Part shown: one piece after another, positions 41,352 to 51,539 of the stretch
How the letters are laid out: every line of letters begins with the position of its first letter
How positions within the stretch are numbered: the first letter of the stretch is position 1
Assembly: GCA_017936585.1 (NCBI GenBank)
Contig: JAGBFI010000037.1
Location: forward strand, 1-55,440
From: Clostridia bacterium
GTDB taxonomy: Bacteria; Bacillota; Clostridia; Christensenellales; UBA1242
Direction: 5' to 3'
Length of the DNA stretch: 55,440 nucleotides
Program-made: the position numbers and the translations under genes
The notes under the pieces: generated by a model
Seen by the model: the letters and a program-made list of their open reading frames with translations, nothing else
Database searches by the model: none
Told to the model about the DNA's origin: nothing

Positions 41352-44300
41352 ATGAGAACGATGTTTTTTAAATTAAAATTATTTTTCAAAAAATTATTTA
41401 GTCCAATCTACTGGAATTTGAGATTGAAGTGTTCTTCGGGGGGGGGGTACTCTCGTAAGCCTTTAAAAATTGCAGCAAGCATCGCCCTGTCTTTGATGCT
41501 GGGTGGAATTGCGTGTATCAGTGGAGGTTTCGCAACCTCTGTGAAAACTGTTAATGTCGGAGAATTGTGGGATTCAGCAAGCAATGAATTTAATTATACA
41601 AATTTTCGTGATTTAATTGGAAATTTTGGAAGTACAATACAAGACATGTCTAACATAAATTCGTATGCTTCGCAAAGATATACAGCAGAGAAAATAAGAA
41701 ATGCTGTTGGCTATGATTTGATTGTCGAGCTTGGAGGCTTAACTTGGACTCCAACATATTTATCTTGCGATGATGAAGGAAATACAATTTTGACTTTATA
41801 TATGTCAAGTGGTTATCAAGAGGCTTTTGTAGGGAAATCTTCATCTGCAGGAAATTATTATGGATTTAAGGATGGAATTTTGTATTCAGGCTTTTCAGCT
41901 GGCTATACAAATTCATCGTATACAGTGGTTTATCCATCCTCGATGTATGGGACGTCATATATCAGAGCGGTTACGTTAAATAATGGAGGAGTCTATGGCA
42001 GGTCTACAACCGATTATGCTGTTTGGAGTCAAACATCCTCAAGCGTCTTTGCACCATTCACTATGACAACAGATGGAAATGATTTGGCTGATTATATTGT
42101 GGCTCCTGCAAATATGCCCATGCACAGGGGGCAAAATTCAATTGACAACAATGTAAATGCATCAAACACCTATCCAAATGAGTCAACGACAGCGGTTTCA
42201 GGGGCTTCTTGGAGCAGCTCGGCTCCAATGGTTACAAACCCTGATTATTATAATTGGCAACATGACAAACTTTGGATTCCAAGCTTATCTGAAACAGGAT
42301 ATAGTGACACATATAACGGCATTTGGAAGTTAAGTGAATCTCAAAGGGAGCACGGCAACGGAACTGGAGGAAGTGCGTCAACCGGTGGAAGTGTTGGTTC
42401 CTTAGCAATGACATGTTATACAACAGTTTCTTGGGTGAGGTCAAATCGTCCAAGCAATTCTGAGACAAATTGGGGATTGTATGCGTCTGGAACTAATTAC
42501 ACATATCTAAATGTTAAACATGCCTTGGTTGTCCGTCCGGCATTGCATTTAAACTTAACTGCCGCAGCGTATTCGCTTACATATAAAAATTATGATGAAC
42601 TTTGGGATGATGAGAACAAAAAATTTGACTCTGCAAATCTTGATTGTCTTCTCAGAGAGGAATTTGGTAGTTCATTGACAGACATTACAAATCTTGATTC
42701 AGGTGCAGAGGAAACATGGAATGCTGAAGACTTTTGTCATGATGAGTACAATCCTACGGTTACTCTTGGTGGGCTTGATTGGTATATGACATATCTATCT
42801 AAAGATGAAGACGGTAATGTTATTTTAACCTTATGGCTGACTGGAGAAAAACAGTCGGCTTTTGAGGGGAGAGGATATGCTGAAGGAGATTACTATGGTT
42901 TTATAAACGGACGGCTTTATTCTGACTGGTCGGCAAATTTTGCAACGAGTTATTTCACAACTACATATCCGGGGAGTATGTATGGAACATCATATGTCCG
43001 GTCGGTTACACTGAATAATGGAGGAGAATATAAGTCTCAAAATGCAATAGAAAGGGTTGATACATTTTCACAATCTGCTTCAAGTGTTTTTGCTCCGTTT
43101 ACTATGGGCAGTGAAAATGAAATGAATATTGCGGATTATATTGTTTCACCATCAAAGGTTTCTTGGCAAGCTGGGCAGAATTTGGTTGATCATTCCGGAT
43201 ATTCACCAATTTACACACTTCCTAATGAGTCTACGACAGAGGTCGCCAACCCAAGTTGGTATACTCATTCAACATATGGGTCTGCATCTGCAATGACAAC
43301 GAACAAATATTATTATTCGTGGGCTGAGGACAAATTGTGGCTGCCAAGCGTTTCCGAAATTGGATATAAGAGTTCTGATGCTGGAATATGGGGATGCAAT
43401 GTATCACAAAAGGCGACTGGCACAGGAAAAATTGGGTATGAAACGACAAGCGGGGGTGGTGCCGGGGGACTAAATACGGACAATCCAAACTTGATGACAT
43501 GGCTGCGATCCGGTAGTGCTAACAGTGCTTATGGACCTTGTAGCATTGCTGTAAATGGTCTAGAATGCTTTATGGAAAGCATCTCCACTTCTAAATCTGC
43601 TGTGGTGCGTCCGGCGTTGCATTTGAACTTGACGGAAGCGATAAAGTCAACTGAAACAAGAGATTTCAAAGTGACTTATGCTGGAGCAAATGCTGAATAT
43701 TCAGACTATCTTGAGGTATATTTGGAAGATGGTTCAATGTATGTTGGAGATTGTGGTGGATCAATTGCAGTTAGCTCCACTGAGACTTACACAACCGACT
43801 ATTCCACAAAGCCAATTAACTTCACAATCTATTCAACAGCCAGTGAAACTCTCAACGACATCTTTTTGAGAGTTGGTTCAGCACCAACGCTTACTGAATA
43901 TGACGGAAAGTCATCCTTTGTCTACACTTGGGTTCCAACAGAGTCAGTTGTGCTGGATGTCTACATTGGTCAGCGTTTCACTGTCACCTATGACAAGAAT
44001 GGTGGAAGTGGAACATTGGCGCGGACGACGGGATACATGATGTTTGGAACCAGCTTTTTGGTTGACCAGGAAAACACGCTAAGCATAGGCGAAAGTTTTG
44101 GTGCAAATGGATGGAACACGAAAGCGGATGGTTCCGGAACGGCGTATGCATATCTTGACAGTTATTATGACAATGCCGATGTCACTCTTTATGCACAATG
44201 GAAGCCATGGTTTTCGACTGTAACCATTGAAATTATGACCTTCTCTCAAACTGAGGGTGGGTTTGTGAATTCAACCATCGGCGGTACATTGGTGTTTGAT

Positions 44301-45413
44301 TACTTTTCCGGCGAGAAGATGACTGAACTGTTTTATGCTGCAGAACTGAACGACGCTTCAGTCACTCGCACTGACTTTTTGTTGAAGAAAGCAATCACAT
44401 TCAACGCATTGCCAAGCGACGGTTATGTGTTTGCTGGGGTAAGTGCAAAAGGGGAGTGTCCTTATGACGCACGAGTTAACGTGTTTACACCAACTTTGCC
44501 TTCGAAAACCGGCACGACTTATACTGTGCAAGCGTATTTTGTGCAGATTTCGGGTAACAGATTGAAATATGATGCAACGGAAAAATATTTCTATTTTGAG
44601 GACGGGGAATATCCTCAAACCTATGTTGGAAATTCTTTGAATGCAACCTTGGCAAGCAAATTCAGTCTTGCAACGTCTGTGGCGGAATATCACCTGACCT
44701 ATTTCAACGGTTCAAAAGATGTGAAGGTTCCAGTGTATTTATACAACGGCGAGAAATATGCAATGCTGACCGCTGAAAAAACCACCACTTTGACTCTGAA
44801 CGGTACAAGTGTGAGCGTGACTGAGGGGAACAGATATTTCTTCAAGGTTGAGCCTATCAGATGGAGAGTGAGCGACTATGGTGTGGCAGCGGATGAATAT
44901 CCAAGCGACTGGGCGACATATGGCACTTACAAAGAAAACTTCACAGTTGTCAGTGACAAGATTTTGACAGCGAGTGCTGTGACAAATCAAAAAGCTCAAG
45001 AGGGCTGGAGTTGGCTTTACAGCCAGATGTATGAAAACAACATTGTGGATTCTCTCAATATGAACTTTTCATATAAGGGCTCGGGAGAGGCAACTATTGA
45101 CAAGTTTGCGCCAGCTGGAACTCAGAATTTGGTGAGTTCAATTGAGACGATAAGTTCGGGAGTGAAGACGGTTTATGTGAGCGAAATGGCTGGGCTTTCT
45201 GACCTCAGTGCAAAAGCAACCGATTTTGCGGCGTTCTTGCTTGGAGCAGATGGCGGAGACAAGGTGGAATATTGGACACGCTCACTTGGTTGGGACCTTT
45301 TGCAAGGCAAAACAATTACAGTCTCTGGAAGCACATCTTCAAACTGGCTTGAAACTATGCTTGGCGTGAGATTCTCTTGCATCTTAAGCGAAGGAGCGAT
45401 GTTATTTGAATGA
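41352..45413 (+). CDS. Large surface protein with duplicated DUF6273-like domains and a G10 tract
   Basis: 1353 residues. Residues 27-32 (CSSGGG) are encoded across ten G (41438-41447), followed by a membrane or signal helix near 37-58 (AASIALSLMLGGIACISGG). Two copies of a domain of about 300 residues follow (about 64-410 and 410-765), sharing SMYGTSY, VTLNNGG, SSVFAPFTM, NESTT, DKLW.PS and VVRPALHLNLT. These blocks resemble DUF6273, possibly a C-type-lectin-like fold. An InlB B-type repeat lies near 875-955 (FTVTYDKNGGSGTL to VTLYAQWKP). A third related domain (YFFKVEPIRWRV; EYWTRSLG) ends the protein. A change in G number would cut it off before the signal helix. Confidence 0.8.
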   Translation: MRTMFFKLKLFFKKLFSPIYWNLRLKCSSGGGYSRKPLKIAASIALSLMLGGIACISGGFATSVKTVNVGELWDSASNEFNYTNFRDLIGNFGSTIQDMSNINSYASQRYTAEKIRNAVGYDLIVELGGLTWTPTYLSCDDEGNTILTLYMSSGYQEAFVGKSSSAGNYYGFKDGILYSGFSAGYTNSSYTVVYPSSMYGTSYIRAVTLNNGGVYGRSTTDYAVWSQTSSSVFAPFTMTTDGNDLADYIVAPANMPMHRGQNSIDNNVNASNTYPNESTTAVSGASWSSSAPMVTNPDYYNWQHDKLWIPSLSETGYSDTYNGIWKLSESQREHGNGTGGSASTGGSVGSLAMTCYTTVSWVRSNRPSNSETNWGLYASGTNYTYLNVKHALVVRPALHLNLTAAAYSLTYKNYDELWDDENKKFDSANLDCLLREEFGSSLTDITNLDSGAEETWNAEDFCHDEYNPTVTLGGLDWYMTYLSKDEDGNVILTLWLTGEKQSAFEGRGYAEGDYYGFINGRLYSDWSANFATSYFTTTYPGSMYGTSYVRSVTLNNGGEYKSQNAIERVDTFSQSASSVFAPFTMGSENEMNIADYIVSPSKVSWQAGQNLVDHSGYSPIYTLPNESTTEVANPSWYTHSTYGSASAMTTNKYYYSWAEDKLWLPSVSEIGYKSSDAGIWGCNVSQKATGTGKIGYETTSGGGAGGLNTDNPNLMTWLRSGSANSAYGPCSIAVNGLECFMESISTSKSAVVRPALHLNLTEAIKSTETRDFKVTYAGANAEYSDYLEVYLEDGSMYVGDCGGSIAVSSTETYTTDYSTKPINFTIYSTASETLNDIFLRVGSAPTLTEYDGKSSFVYTWVPTESVVLDVYIGQRFTVTYDKNGGSGTLARTTGYMMFGTSFLVDQENTLSIGESFGANGWNTKADGSGTAYAYLDSYYDNADVTLYAQWKPWFSTVTIEIMTFSQTEGGFVNSTIGGTLVFDYFSGEKMTELFYAAELNDASVTRTDFLLKKAITFNALPSDGYVFAGVSAKGECPYDARVNVFTPTLPSKTGTTYTVQAYFVQISGNRLKYDATEKYFYFEDGEYPQTYVGNSLNATLASKFSLATSVAEYHLTYFNGSKDVKVPVYLYNGEKYAMLTAEKTTTLTLNGTSVSVTEGNRYFFKVEPIRWRVSDYGVAADEYPSDWATYGTYKENFTVVSDKILTASAVTNQKAQEGWSWLYSQMYENNIVDSLNMNFSYKGSGEATIDKFAPAGTQNLVSSIETISSGVKTVYVSEMAGLSDLSAKATDFAAFLLGADGGDKVEYWTRSLGWDLLQGKTITVSGSTSSNWLETMLGVRFSCILSEGAMLFE

Positions 45414-45422
45414 TAAAAGCAG

Positions 45423-45451
45423 AAAAACGGGCGAAATTGCTCGTTTTTTCT
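45423..45451 (+). terminator. Terminator of the large surface protein gene
   Basis: Stem AAAAACGGGC / GCTCGTTTTT (one G-U pair), then a T-run. Confidence 0.8.
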
Positions 45452-45468
45452 TATTTTCAAATTGGACA

Positions 45469-45497
45469 TTGACAAATTGCTGTCATCGTGGTAAAAT
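45469..45497 (+). promoter_or_regulatory. Consensus promoter
   Basis: TTGACA, 17 nt, TAAAAT, placed 21 nt before ATG 45519. Confidence 0.75.
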
Positions 45498-45518
45498 AAA
45501 TTTGTTAGAGGTGTTTGT

Positions 45519-46940
45519 ATGGGAAAAGATAAGAAAGTTGTGAAGCAATATGAAACTATTAAGTTTTCAATGCCAGATTATCAATTTATTTTCGACACAT
45601 GGATGAAAACAATCCGCGAAAAGACATATGATTTGAAGGCTCCAAATTCAGAAAACTTTTTCAAGTTCTATGAAATTTTGTGTTCTGGTGCTTATGAATT
45701 GTCAAGGCCACTGCCTCAAGCAATCTTGAAATCTTATGCTCAAAATTCCGAGGATGTTTCTGAGTATGTGGACATCGATAAGCTGAAGGTGAGAGACAAC
45801 TATAAACTTATCTGCAAGTTTTTCAATGAGCATGCTTTGGAAGGCGAGACAATCGACTGCAAGAATGGGCAAGAACTTAACCGCGCGCTTGCAAACATCA
45901 TTGCAAAAAGAATTCAGCAAGCGGAAGGTGATATTGTTTATGTTGATATCTCAAAGATGCATCTTTATAAAAATGCAAGTATCACTCCAATCAGAAACTT
46001 TTATGTTGAAGCACTTGCAAAGCTTGGATATAAGCAAGACCCTGTCATGAAAAACTTATATGTTTCTGACAGGAAAGTTCCTGTGGAAATCAGCGAAAAT
46101 AATCAGTCCTGGATTTTGAAGCAATATGTGGAGAGAGAAAGATGGTTTACTGATGAATTTTACATAATCTTTGGCAAGGTGGATGATCCAGAAGAGTTCA
46201 GTCACGGCTTTGAACTGTTTGAAAAATATTTGAAAACTCTTGAGGAAAGAATGTCGGAACAGACAAGAACTTCGGAAAAATTTTTGATGGCAAAAGCGGA
46301 TTTTGAAAAGTTTGTCGAAAAGCAAAAAGCGGCTTATCATGAAAAATTGACAAGAAGCAAGCGTTTTGCTTCATATTACAAACCTGCTTCAGAAGCTTTG
46401 TGGAGACGTCTTAAGAAGAATCCAGCAGAGAATGATGATGTGATCATCAAAGATTTCATCAAACTTGTTGAGAATGTTCATTTTGCCATGAATGTGGTAG
46501 ACGAAAACGGGAAGAAATACCCAGCAAACTATTTCCTTTTCACAGAAATGCACCCAAATGATATGGTTTCTCTGCTTATCGTCGCTGAAAAGGCAAATTG
46601 CTTTGATGAAAAACAAGCTAAGAAATCAGCAGAAGTTAAGGCTGTTTTGAGAAACTTGGACACTGCCGCAATGACACGTACCGAAGATGGAGCAAGTTAT
46701 GACCTTGACATGTTCTTGTCAAAATATAGAGCAAAAACAAACTTCAACGGGATTGATTTGGATTTGCGTCTAGAAGAAAATTTCAGGGAGTTTGCAAACA
46801 AGGTTGACACAATGATTAAAGAAAACAATCTTCCAACCACACAAGTTTGTGTAAATGCACTTGCAAGAGAGATGATTAAAGGTTGCAGTCCAATCAACAC
46901 TGAAATTTTGAAAAATCGAGCAATTGAAAGACAAAAGTGA
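45519..46940 (+). CDS. Hypothetical cytoplasmic protein of 473 residues
   Basis: A soluble, helix-rich protein. It begins MGKDKKVVKQYETIKFSMPD and has clusters of Lys/Glu and aromatic residues, with one coiled-coil-like stretch near 235-290 (SEKFLMAKADFEKFVEKQKA). No catalytic motif, membrane segment or Cys cluster is seen. I do not recognise the family. It forms a single-gene unit with a strong promoter, GAGGTG and a strong terminator, upstream of dnaG-rpoD, which argues for real expression. Confidence 0.7.
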   Translation: MGKDKKVVKQYETIKFSMPDYQFIFDTWMKTIREKTYDLKAPNSENFFKFYEILCSGAYELSRPLPQAILKSYAQNSEDVSEYVDIDKLKVRDNYKLICKFFNEHALEGETIDCKNGQELNRALANIIAKRIQQAEGDIVYVDISKMHLYKNASITPIRNFYVEALAKLGYKQDPVMKNLYVSDRKVPVEISENNQSWILKQYVERERWFTDEFYIIFGKVDDPEEFSHGFELFEKYLKTLEERMSEQTRTSEKFLMAKADFEKFVEKQKAAYHEKLTRSKRFASYYKPASEALWRRLKKNPAENDDVIIKDFIKLVENVHFAMNVVDENGKKYPANYFLFTEMHPNDMVSLLIVAEKANCFDEKQAKKSAEVKAVLRNLDTAAMTRTEDGASYDLDMFLSKYRAKTNFNGIDLDLRLEENFREFANKVDTMIKENNLPTTQVCVNALAREMIKGCSPINTEILKNRAIERQK

Positions 46941-46962
46941 GAGCGATATCTCACTTTTTTTA
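46933..46962 (+). terminator. Terminator of the 473-residue protein gene
   Basis: Perfect 10-bp stem AAAAGTGAGA / TCTCACTTTT with a 6-nt loop and a T-run. Confidence 0.9.
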
Positions 46963-47204
46963 TGTTTGTTGGTGTGTGGTGGGGAGGGAAAGAAGAAATG
47001 AAAATAGGTGATTTTCATGCTGAAGAAGAAATGAAAATTGTGGTTTTTATTCAAAAAACAGAGACAAAATTGTCAATTGTGAGACAAAATATGTATTTAG
47101 TAATTTTTTTATAAATATTTTGCTGAAAATTAAAGGAGTTTTTTAATTTATTTGGTATAATTGGGTTGAAACACGTTTATAATTTTTTATTTTTGGGAGA
47201 TTTG

Positions 47205-48974
47205 ATGCAAAACAGAGGCTTTCCAGTTGAATGGTTGAGCGAACTTAAAAGAAAGAACGATTTGGTTTCAATCGCTTCAAACTATCTTCAACTTCAACAA
47301 AAAGGCCGCCGTTATTGGGCGTGCTGTCCTTTTCATAGTGAAAAAACACCTTCATTTTCGTTGAACGATGAAGATGGTATTTATTATTGCTTCGGCTGCA
47401 AAGAGTCTGGCGATGTCATCAAGTTTGTTCAGAAAATGGAAAATATTGACTTTATGGATGCGGTCAAACTTTTGGCGGAGCGTGCTGGGATGGAAGTTCC
47501 ACAGCTTCAAGGGGACGGACAACGCAAACAAAATCAAGAGCTTAAGGCGAGAGTTCTGAGTGCACTTGACTATGCATATAAGCACTATGTTGAAAATCTT
47601 TACAGTGCGGAAGCAAAAAAGGCACAGGACTACATAAAGATGAGAAAGTTCACTCGCCGCGAACTTGAAGATTTCAAAATTGGTTATTCAAAAAACTGGA
47701 CGGACATGGTTGAATATCTTTCTTCAAAAGGCTTCACAAAAAAGGAAATGGTTGAGGCCGGAATTTGTGCAGAGAAAAACAACCGATTGTTTGATGTTTT
47801 AGCGGAGAGACTGGTTTTCCCAATTTTCAATTCTTTTGGAGAATGCATCGGCTTCAGTGCGCGTGCACTTGAGAAAACAGATTTCGCAAAATATAAAAAC
47901 ACCGCGGAAACAATTGTTTTCCAAAAGGGAAGAGTGGTGTTTGGCATTCACATCTTGAAGGCTCAAAAGCAACAACAACTTTTGAACAAAATCATTCTTG
48001 TTGAAGGACAAATGGATGTCATTGCAATGCACAAGGCTGGGTTTAAGTCGACTGTTGCTTGCATGGGGACAGCATTGACAAAAGACCATGTCAACGAGTT
48101 GAAAAGATACAACGAAAACATTTACCTTTGTTTTGATGGGGATGGAGCCGGAACAAAGGCAACGCTTAGGGCGATTGAGATGTTCCGAAATGAAAATGTC
48201 AACTTGAAAGTTGTGCGCCTTGAGGGTGGAAAAGACCCAGACGAAGTGCTCAACAATAATGGGAAGGAAAAACTTGAGGAATTGATTGAAAACGCTCAGC
48301 CATATATGGAGTTTTTGATTGATTATTACAAAAGCAGACACGACTTGCAGCAAGCCGAGGAGAAAAACAAGTTTGTCAAAGAAATTTTGGCAGAAATCAA
48401 AAAACTTGGCAGTGAGACGCTGTTTGAGCCTTATCTTGAAATGGTGCGTGACTTGACGAAAATTCCAATTGACATTTTGAGACGTGACATCAATGGGACA
48501 GCACAAGAGCAAGCAGTGAAAAAGGTGATCAAAGAGCCAACTGTTCCAACCGAACGCGGCGATGAGAAAGCTGTGAAATTCATTCTGGCTTCACTTTTGC
48601 ACAAGAAGGAATATGCAAATGTGCAGATTGACTGGTCGAAACTTTTGGAAGAATTTGCTTCTTATTTGGAAATAATAGAGCAAAACACTTCGCTCTCTTC
48701 GATTTTCGACATTGAAGGCGCAAGCGAAGACGCATTCTTGATGGATATTTTAAATTTCAATTTTACAAAATTTGAAGAGGATGCTCCAAGATATTTCAGA
48801 GAGTGCTTGTGGAAGATTGCTGAGCAAAAGTTGAAGAAAAAGCAAGAAAGATTAAACGAAGAATACAAAAATTGTGAAGATATAAACAGACGAGTTGAAA
48901 TTGCCAAAAATCTTGGAAAATTGGCATTGCAACTCAAAAATAAGAGTTTGGAGGAATTCAATGGCAGAAGATAA
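47205..48974 (+). CDS. dnaG: DNA primase
   Basis: A 589-residue primase that makes RNA primers at the replication fork. The CHC2 zinc finger is [14 protein letters not shown] to YYCFGC. The Toprim core holds [12 protein letters not shown], with the later acidic [12 protein letters not shown]. The C-terminal third (helicase-binding) is diverged and ends in a Lys/Glu helix. ATG 47205 follows GGGAG. It overlaps rpoD by 14 nt, keeping the classical dnaG-rpoD order. Confidence 0.96.
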   Translation: MQNRGFPVEWLSELKRKNDLVSIASNYLQLQQKGRRYWACCPFHSEKTPSFSLNDEDGIYYCFGCKESGDVIKFVQKMENIDFMDAVKLLAERAGMEVPQLQGDGQRKQNQELKARVLSALDYAYKHYVENLYSAEAKKAQDYIKMRKFTRRELEDFKIGYSKNWTDMVEYLSSKGFTKKEMVEAGICAEKNNRLFDVLAERLVFPIFNSFGECIGFSARALEKTDFAKYKNTAETIVFQKGRVVFGIHILKAQKQQQLLNKIILVEGQMDVIAMHKAGFKSTVACMGTALTKDHVNELKRYNENIYLCFDGDGAGTKATLRAIEMFRNENVNLKVVRLEGGKDPDEVLNNNGKEKLEELIENAQPYMEFLIDYYKSRHDLQQAEEKNKFVKEILAEIKKLGSETLFEPYLEMVRDLTKIPIDILRRDINGTAQEQAVKKVIKEPTVPTERGDEKAVKFILASLLHKKEYANVQIDWSKLLEEFASYLEIIEQNTSLSSIFDIEGASEDAFLMDILNFNFTKFEEDAPRYFRECLWKIAEQKLKKKQERLNEEYKNCEDINRRVEIAKNLGKLALQLKNKSLEEFNGRR

Positions 48975-50034
48975 GACAAATGCAGAGAAGGTGAAAGTTG
49001 TCTATGACAAACTGCAAGCACTTGCAATGAAAAAAGGCTCAATCAACGAGGAAGATGTCTATTTTTCGTTGTTTAAGGTGGGCGAAAATGCCGAAAACGT
49101 TGAAAAGTTTTTGGAAGTTTTACGCAAGAGAAGAATCAAAATCATCAAAACAAATGAAGAGGATTTGTATAAGGACAATTTTTCTGACCTTGTGATGTCA
49201 GCAAGCGTTGACGACCCTGTGAAGATGTATCTTAAAGACATCGGCAAGGTGCCATTGCTTTCCGCAGACGAAGAAAGAGAACTTGCAAAGAAAGTTATGC
49301 AAGGCGACCAATATGCAAAATCAGTTTTGTGCGAATCCAACTTGAGACTTGTTGTCAGTGTGGCAAAAAAATATGTTGGAAAGACATCGATGTCTTTCTT
49401 GGACCTCATTCAAGAAGGAAACATGGGGCTTTTGCGTGCGGTTGACAAGTTTGATTACACAAAGGGCTTCAAATTCTCAACCTATGCAACATGGTGGATC
49501 AGACAAGCCATCACACGTGCCATGGCAGACCAATCAAGAACAATCAGAATTCCTGTTCACATGGTGGAGACAATCAACAAATATGTCAAAGTTTGCAGAG
49601 TGTTGATGCAAAAACTTGGAAGAGAAGCAACAATCGAAGAAATCGCAAGCGAGATGGGGCTTTCTGTTGCCAAGGTTATGGAAATTCAAAGAACAGCACA
49701 GGATCCAATTTCTTTGGAAACTCCAATGGGTGAAGAAGATGACGGAAAAATGGCGGACGTGATTGTGGATGAAAGTGCAAAATCACCAATTGAAAGTGCA
49801 ACACAAAGTTTGCTTAGAGAGCAACTTTTGGCAGTGATTGACACTCTCACTCCAAGGGAACAAGAGGTCATACGTCAACGTTACGGTCTTTTGGATGGCA
49901 GACAAAAAACTTTGGAAGAGGTCGGCAGAGAATTTTCAGTTACAAGAGAGCGTATCAGACAGATTGAGGCCAAGGCACTCAGAAAATTGAAACATCCAAA
50001 CCGCAGCAAGAGGCTTGCAGATTTTGTGGAATAA
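48961..50034 (+). CDS. rpoD: Primary sigma factor RpoD (sigma-A)
   Basis: A 357-residue primary sigma factor. It has region 1.2 ([17 protein letters not shown]), 2.1-2.4 ([44 protein letters not shown]), region 3 ([13 protein letters not shown]) and 4.2 ([17 protein letters not shown]). Region 1.1 is short. These match the TTGACA/TATAAT promoters seen throughout the window. GGAGG lies 6 nt before ATG 48961. Confidence 0.98.
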   Translation: MAEDKTNAEKVKVVYDKLQALAMKKGSINEEDVYFSLFKVGENAENVEKFLEVLRKRRIKIIKTNEEDLYKDNFSDLVMSASVDDPVKMYLKDIGKVPLLSADEERELAKKVMQGDQYAKSVLCESNLRLVVSVAKKYVGKTSMSFLDLIQEGNMGLLRAVDKFDYTKGFKFSTYATWWIRQAITRAMADQSRTIRIPVHMVETINKYVKVCRVLMQKLGREATIEEIASEMGLSVAKVMEIQRTAQDPISLETPMGEEDDGKMADVIVDESAKSPIESATQSLLREQLLAVIDTLTPREQEVIRQRYGLLDGRQKTLEEVGREFSVTRERIRQIEAKALRKLKHPNRSKRLADFVE

Positions 50035-50103
50035 AAACAAAAGAAAAAACAGTAGGTGTGGCGGAAAGAAAAAAACACTAACAAATTGAATCGGAGGAAT
50101 ATT

Positions 50104-50805
50104 ATGAACATTGAAAGCTTATTGAAATATCAAGCATTGGATGAAAGCCTTTTCAAGGTGGAACAAAAACTTGTGAACAGCCAATATCGCAAAAAAGCGA
50201 ATGAAATTACGGCTGTGGCAAAAAAATCACAAGCAAAGTCAGCAGAGCTTGAAGCGGAAGCAGCAAAACTCATTGCAGAAATTGAGGATATCAAGGACAA
50301 ATATCAAATCAACAAATCAAAGATGGACGAAATGCTTGCAAAAAATGTTGATGACTTAAGTGTTGAGGAAATTGATAAAATTAGTGCACTTAAAAACAAA
50401 ATTCTTTCAAATCTTAATATTTTGGAAAAGATGCTTCAAAAGAGCGCGGAAAACATCAATCACATTTTGGCAGAGTTCAACAAAACAAAGAAACTCTATG
50501 ACGATGCAAGAGCTCTCTATGCTGAATGCAAGCAAAAGATTGATGAAGAATCAAAGCAACTTGAGCCAGAAAAAGAACGCTTAAAAAAAGAACTTGCTGT
50601 TCTTGAAAAAGATGTTGAACCAAACTTGATGGCAGAATATCGCAAGAAAAGAAATGACAATATTTTTCCTGTTGTTGTGCCACTTGAAAACGGTGGATTC
50701 TGCGGAAGATGTCGCATGGAACTTCCAAAGGTTGCAATTTCACACATCAAAGAAAAAGGTGTGATTGTCTGCGAACACTGCAAGCGCTTTATTTACACAA
50801 AATAA
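50104..50805 (+). CDS. Coiled-coil zinc-ribbon protein (COG1579-like)
   Basis: A 233-residue protein with a long central coiled coil (about residues 25-190) and a C-terminal zinc ribbon CGRCRMELP to CEHC. This is the layout of the COG1579 family, which is of unknown function but thought to bind nucleic acids. CGGAGG precedes ATG 50104. It lies 69 bp after rpoD and may be cotranscribed with dnaG-rpoD. Confidence 0.85.
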   Translation: MNIESLLKYQALDESLFKVEQKLVNSQYRKKANEITAVAKKSQAKSAELEAEAAKLIAEIEDIKDKYQINKSKMDEMLAKNVDDLSVEEIDKISALKNKILSNLNILEKMLQKSAENINHILAEFNKTKKLYDDARALYAECKQKIDEESKQLEPEKERLKKELAVLEKDVEPNLMAEYRKKRNDNIFPVVVPLENGGFCGRCRMELPKVAISHIKEKGVIVCEHCKRFIYTK

Positions 50806-50825
50806 TTTTACAAGTGAGGGGATTT

Positions 50826-51407
50826 ATGGAAAAGTATTCTTATGATTACAACGATTCAAAAACAATTGTTGTGGACGGACAAAAGCAAAAACTTTATCGC
50901 GTTGTGGCAAACAGAGAAATTACAAACCCATATTACACAGTCAAAAAGGGTGAAAGAGGGGGATATGTTGCAGACGGGGCTCTTTCTCAAGAGGGCGAAT
51001 GCTGGGTGACTGACTCCAGTTTTGTTGCAGAAAGTTGCTTTGTTGGTGGTGATGGCTATGTTGATTGTTCCACTCTCTTCAAGAATGTCAGTGTTCTCAA
51101 CAGTGCGGCAGTCAGTGACAGCACGATTGATTCAAGCAAAGTTTCTTCGCTGACAGGAGGGTCAATCGTTGTTGGAAGCAAAATTGTTGGAAATATCAAT
51201 TTGAGTGGAATGGCAAGGGTTGACACTTGCTATGTAAGCGGGGGGCTCAGTATGACTGATGATGCAACTCTTTGGGATTGCGAGGTACATGGCGTTGATG
51301 AGGGATTGAGTTTGGTTGCTGACCTCAAATATAGCAAGAAGAAGATTGTTGGGAGTGGACCAATCAATTGTGGGGCTATAGTCATAGATAAAGAAAGAAC
51401 AAAATAA
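50826..51407 (+). CDS. Beta-helix-like protein
   Basis: A 193-residue protein. The N-terminus KLYRVVANREI is followed by KKGERGGYVADGALSQEG and a series of short repeats (CWVTDSSFVAES, STLFKNVSVLNSAAVSDSTI, GSIVVGSKIVGNINL), typical of a left-handed beta-helix. Similar proteins occur in phages and gut bacteria without a known function. AGTGAGGGG lies 6 nt before ATG 50826. It follows the zinc-ribbon gene by 20 bp, so it is probably in the same operon. Confidence 0.65.
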   Translation: MEKYSYDYNDSKTIVVDGQKQKLYRVVANREITNPYYTVKKGERGGYVADGALSQEGECWVTDSSFVAESCFVGGDGYVDCSTLFKNVSVLNSAAVSDSTIDSSKVSSLTGGSIVVGSKIVGNINLSGMARVDTCYVSGGLSMTDDATLWDCEVHGVDEGLSLVADLKYSKKKIVGSGPINCGAIVIDKERTK

Positions 51408-51414
51408 AATGCAA

Positions 51415-51445
51415 AAGGATTGAGAAAATGCTCAATCTTTTTTTG
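51415..51445 (+). terminator. Terminator of the dnaG-rpoD region
   Basis: Stem GATTGAG / CTCAATC with a 6-nt loop and a T-run. Confidence 0.85.
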
Positions 51446-51539
51446 TTGAGTTTTACGTGTTTCCTTCTCTTAGATTTTTTTACTCTGGTTTTGAGTTGAA
51501 AAAGGAACATCTTCGCGGCGATAAGCAAAAATGTGTTTT

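Noticed and set aside
41352-45413. Diversity-generating retroelement target.
   Set aside because: The VRPAL-type domains suggest a lectin-like fold, but there is no reverse transcriptase or template repeat in the window.
46998-47114. Possible 38-residue protein after GGGGAGGGAAAGAAGAA, starting MKIGDFHAEEEMKIVVFIQK.
   Set aside because: A ribosome-binding-like sequence is present, but the region is low-complexity and purine-rich, and no promoter, terminator or similarity supports a gene.
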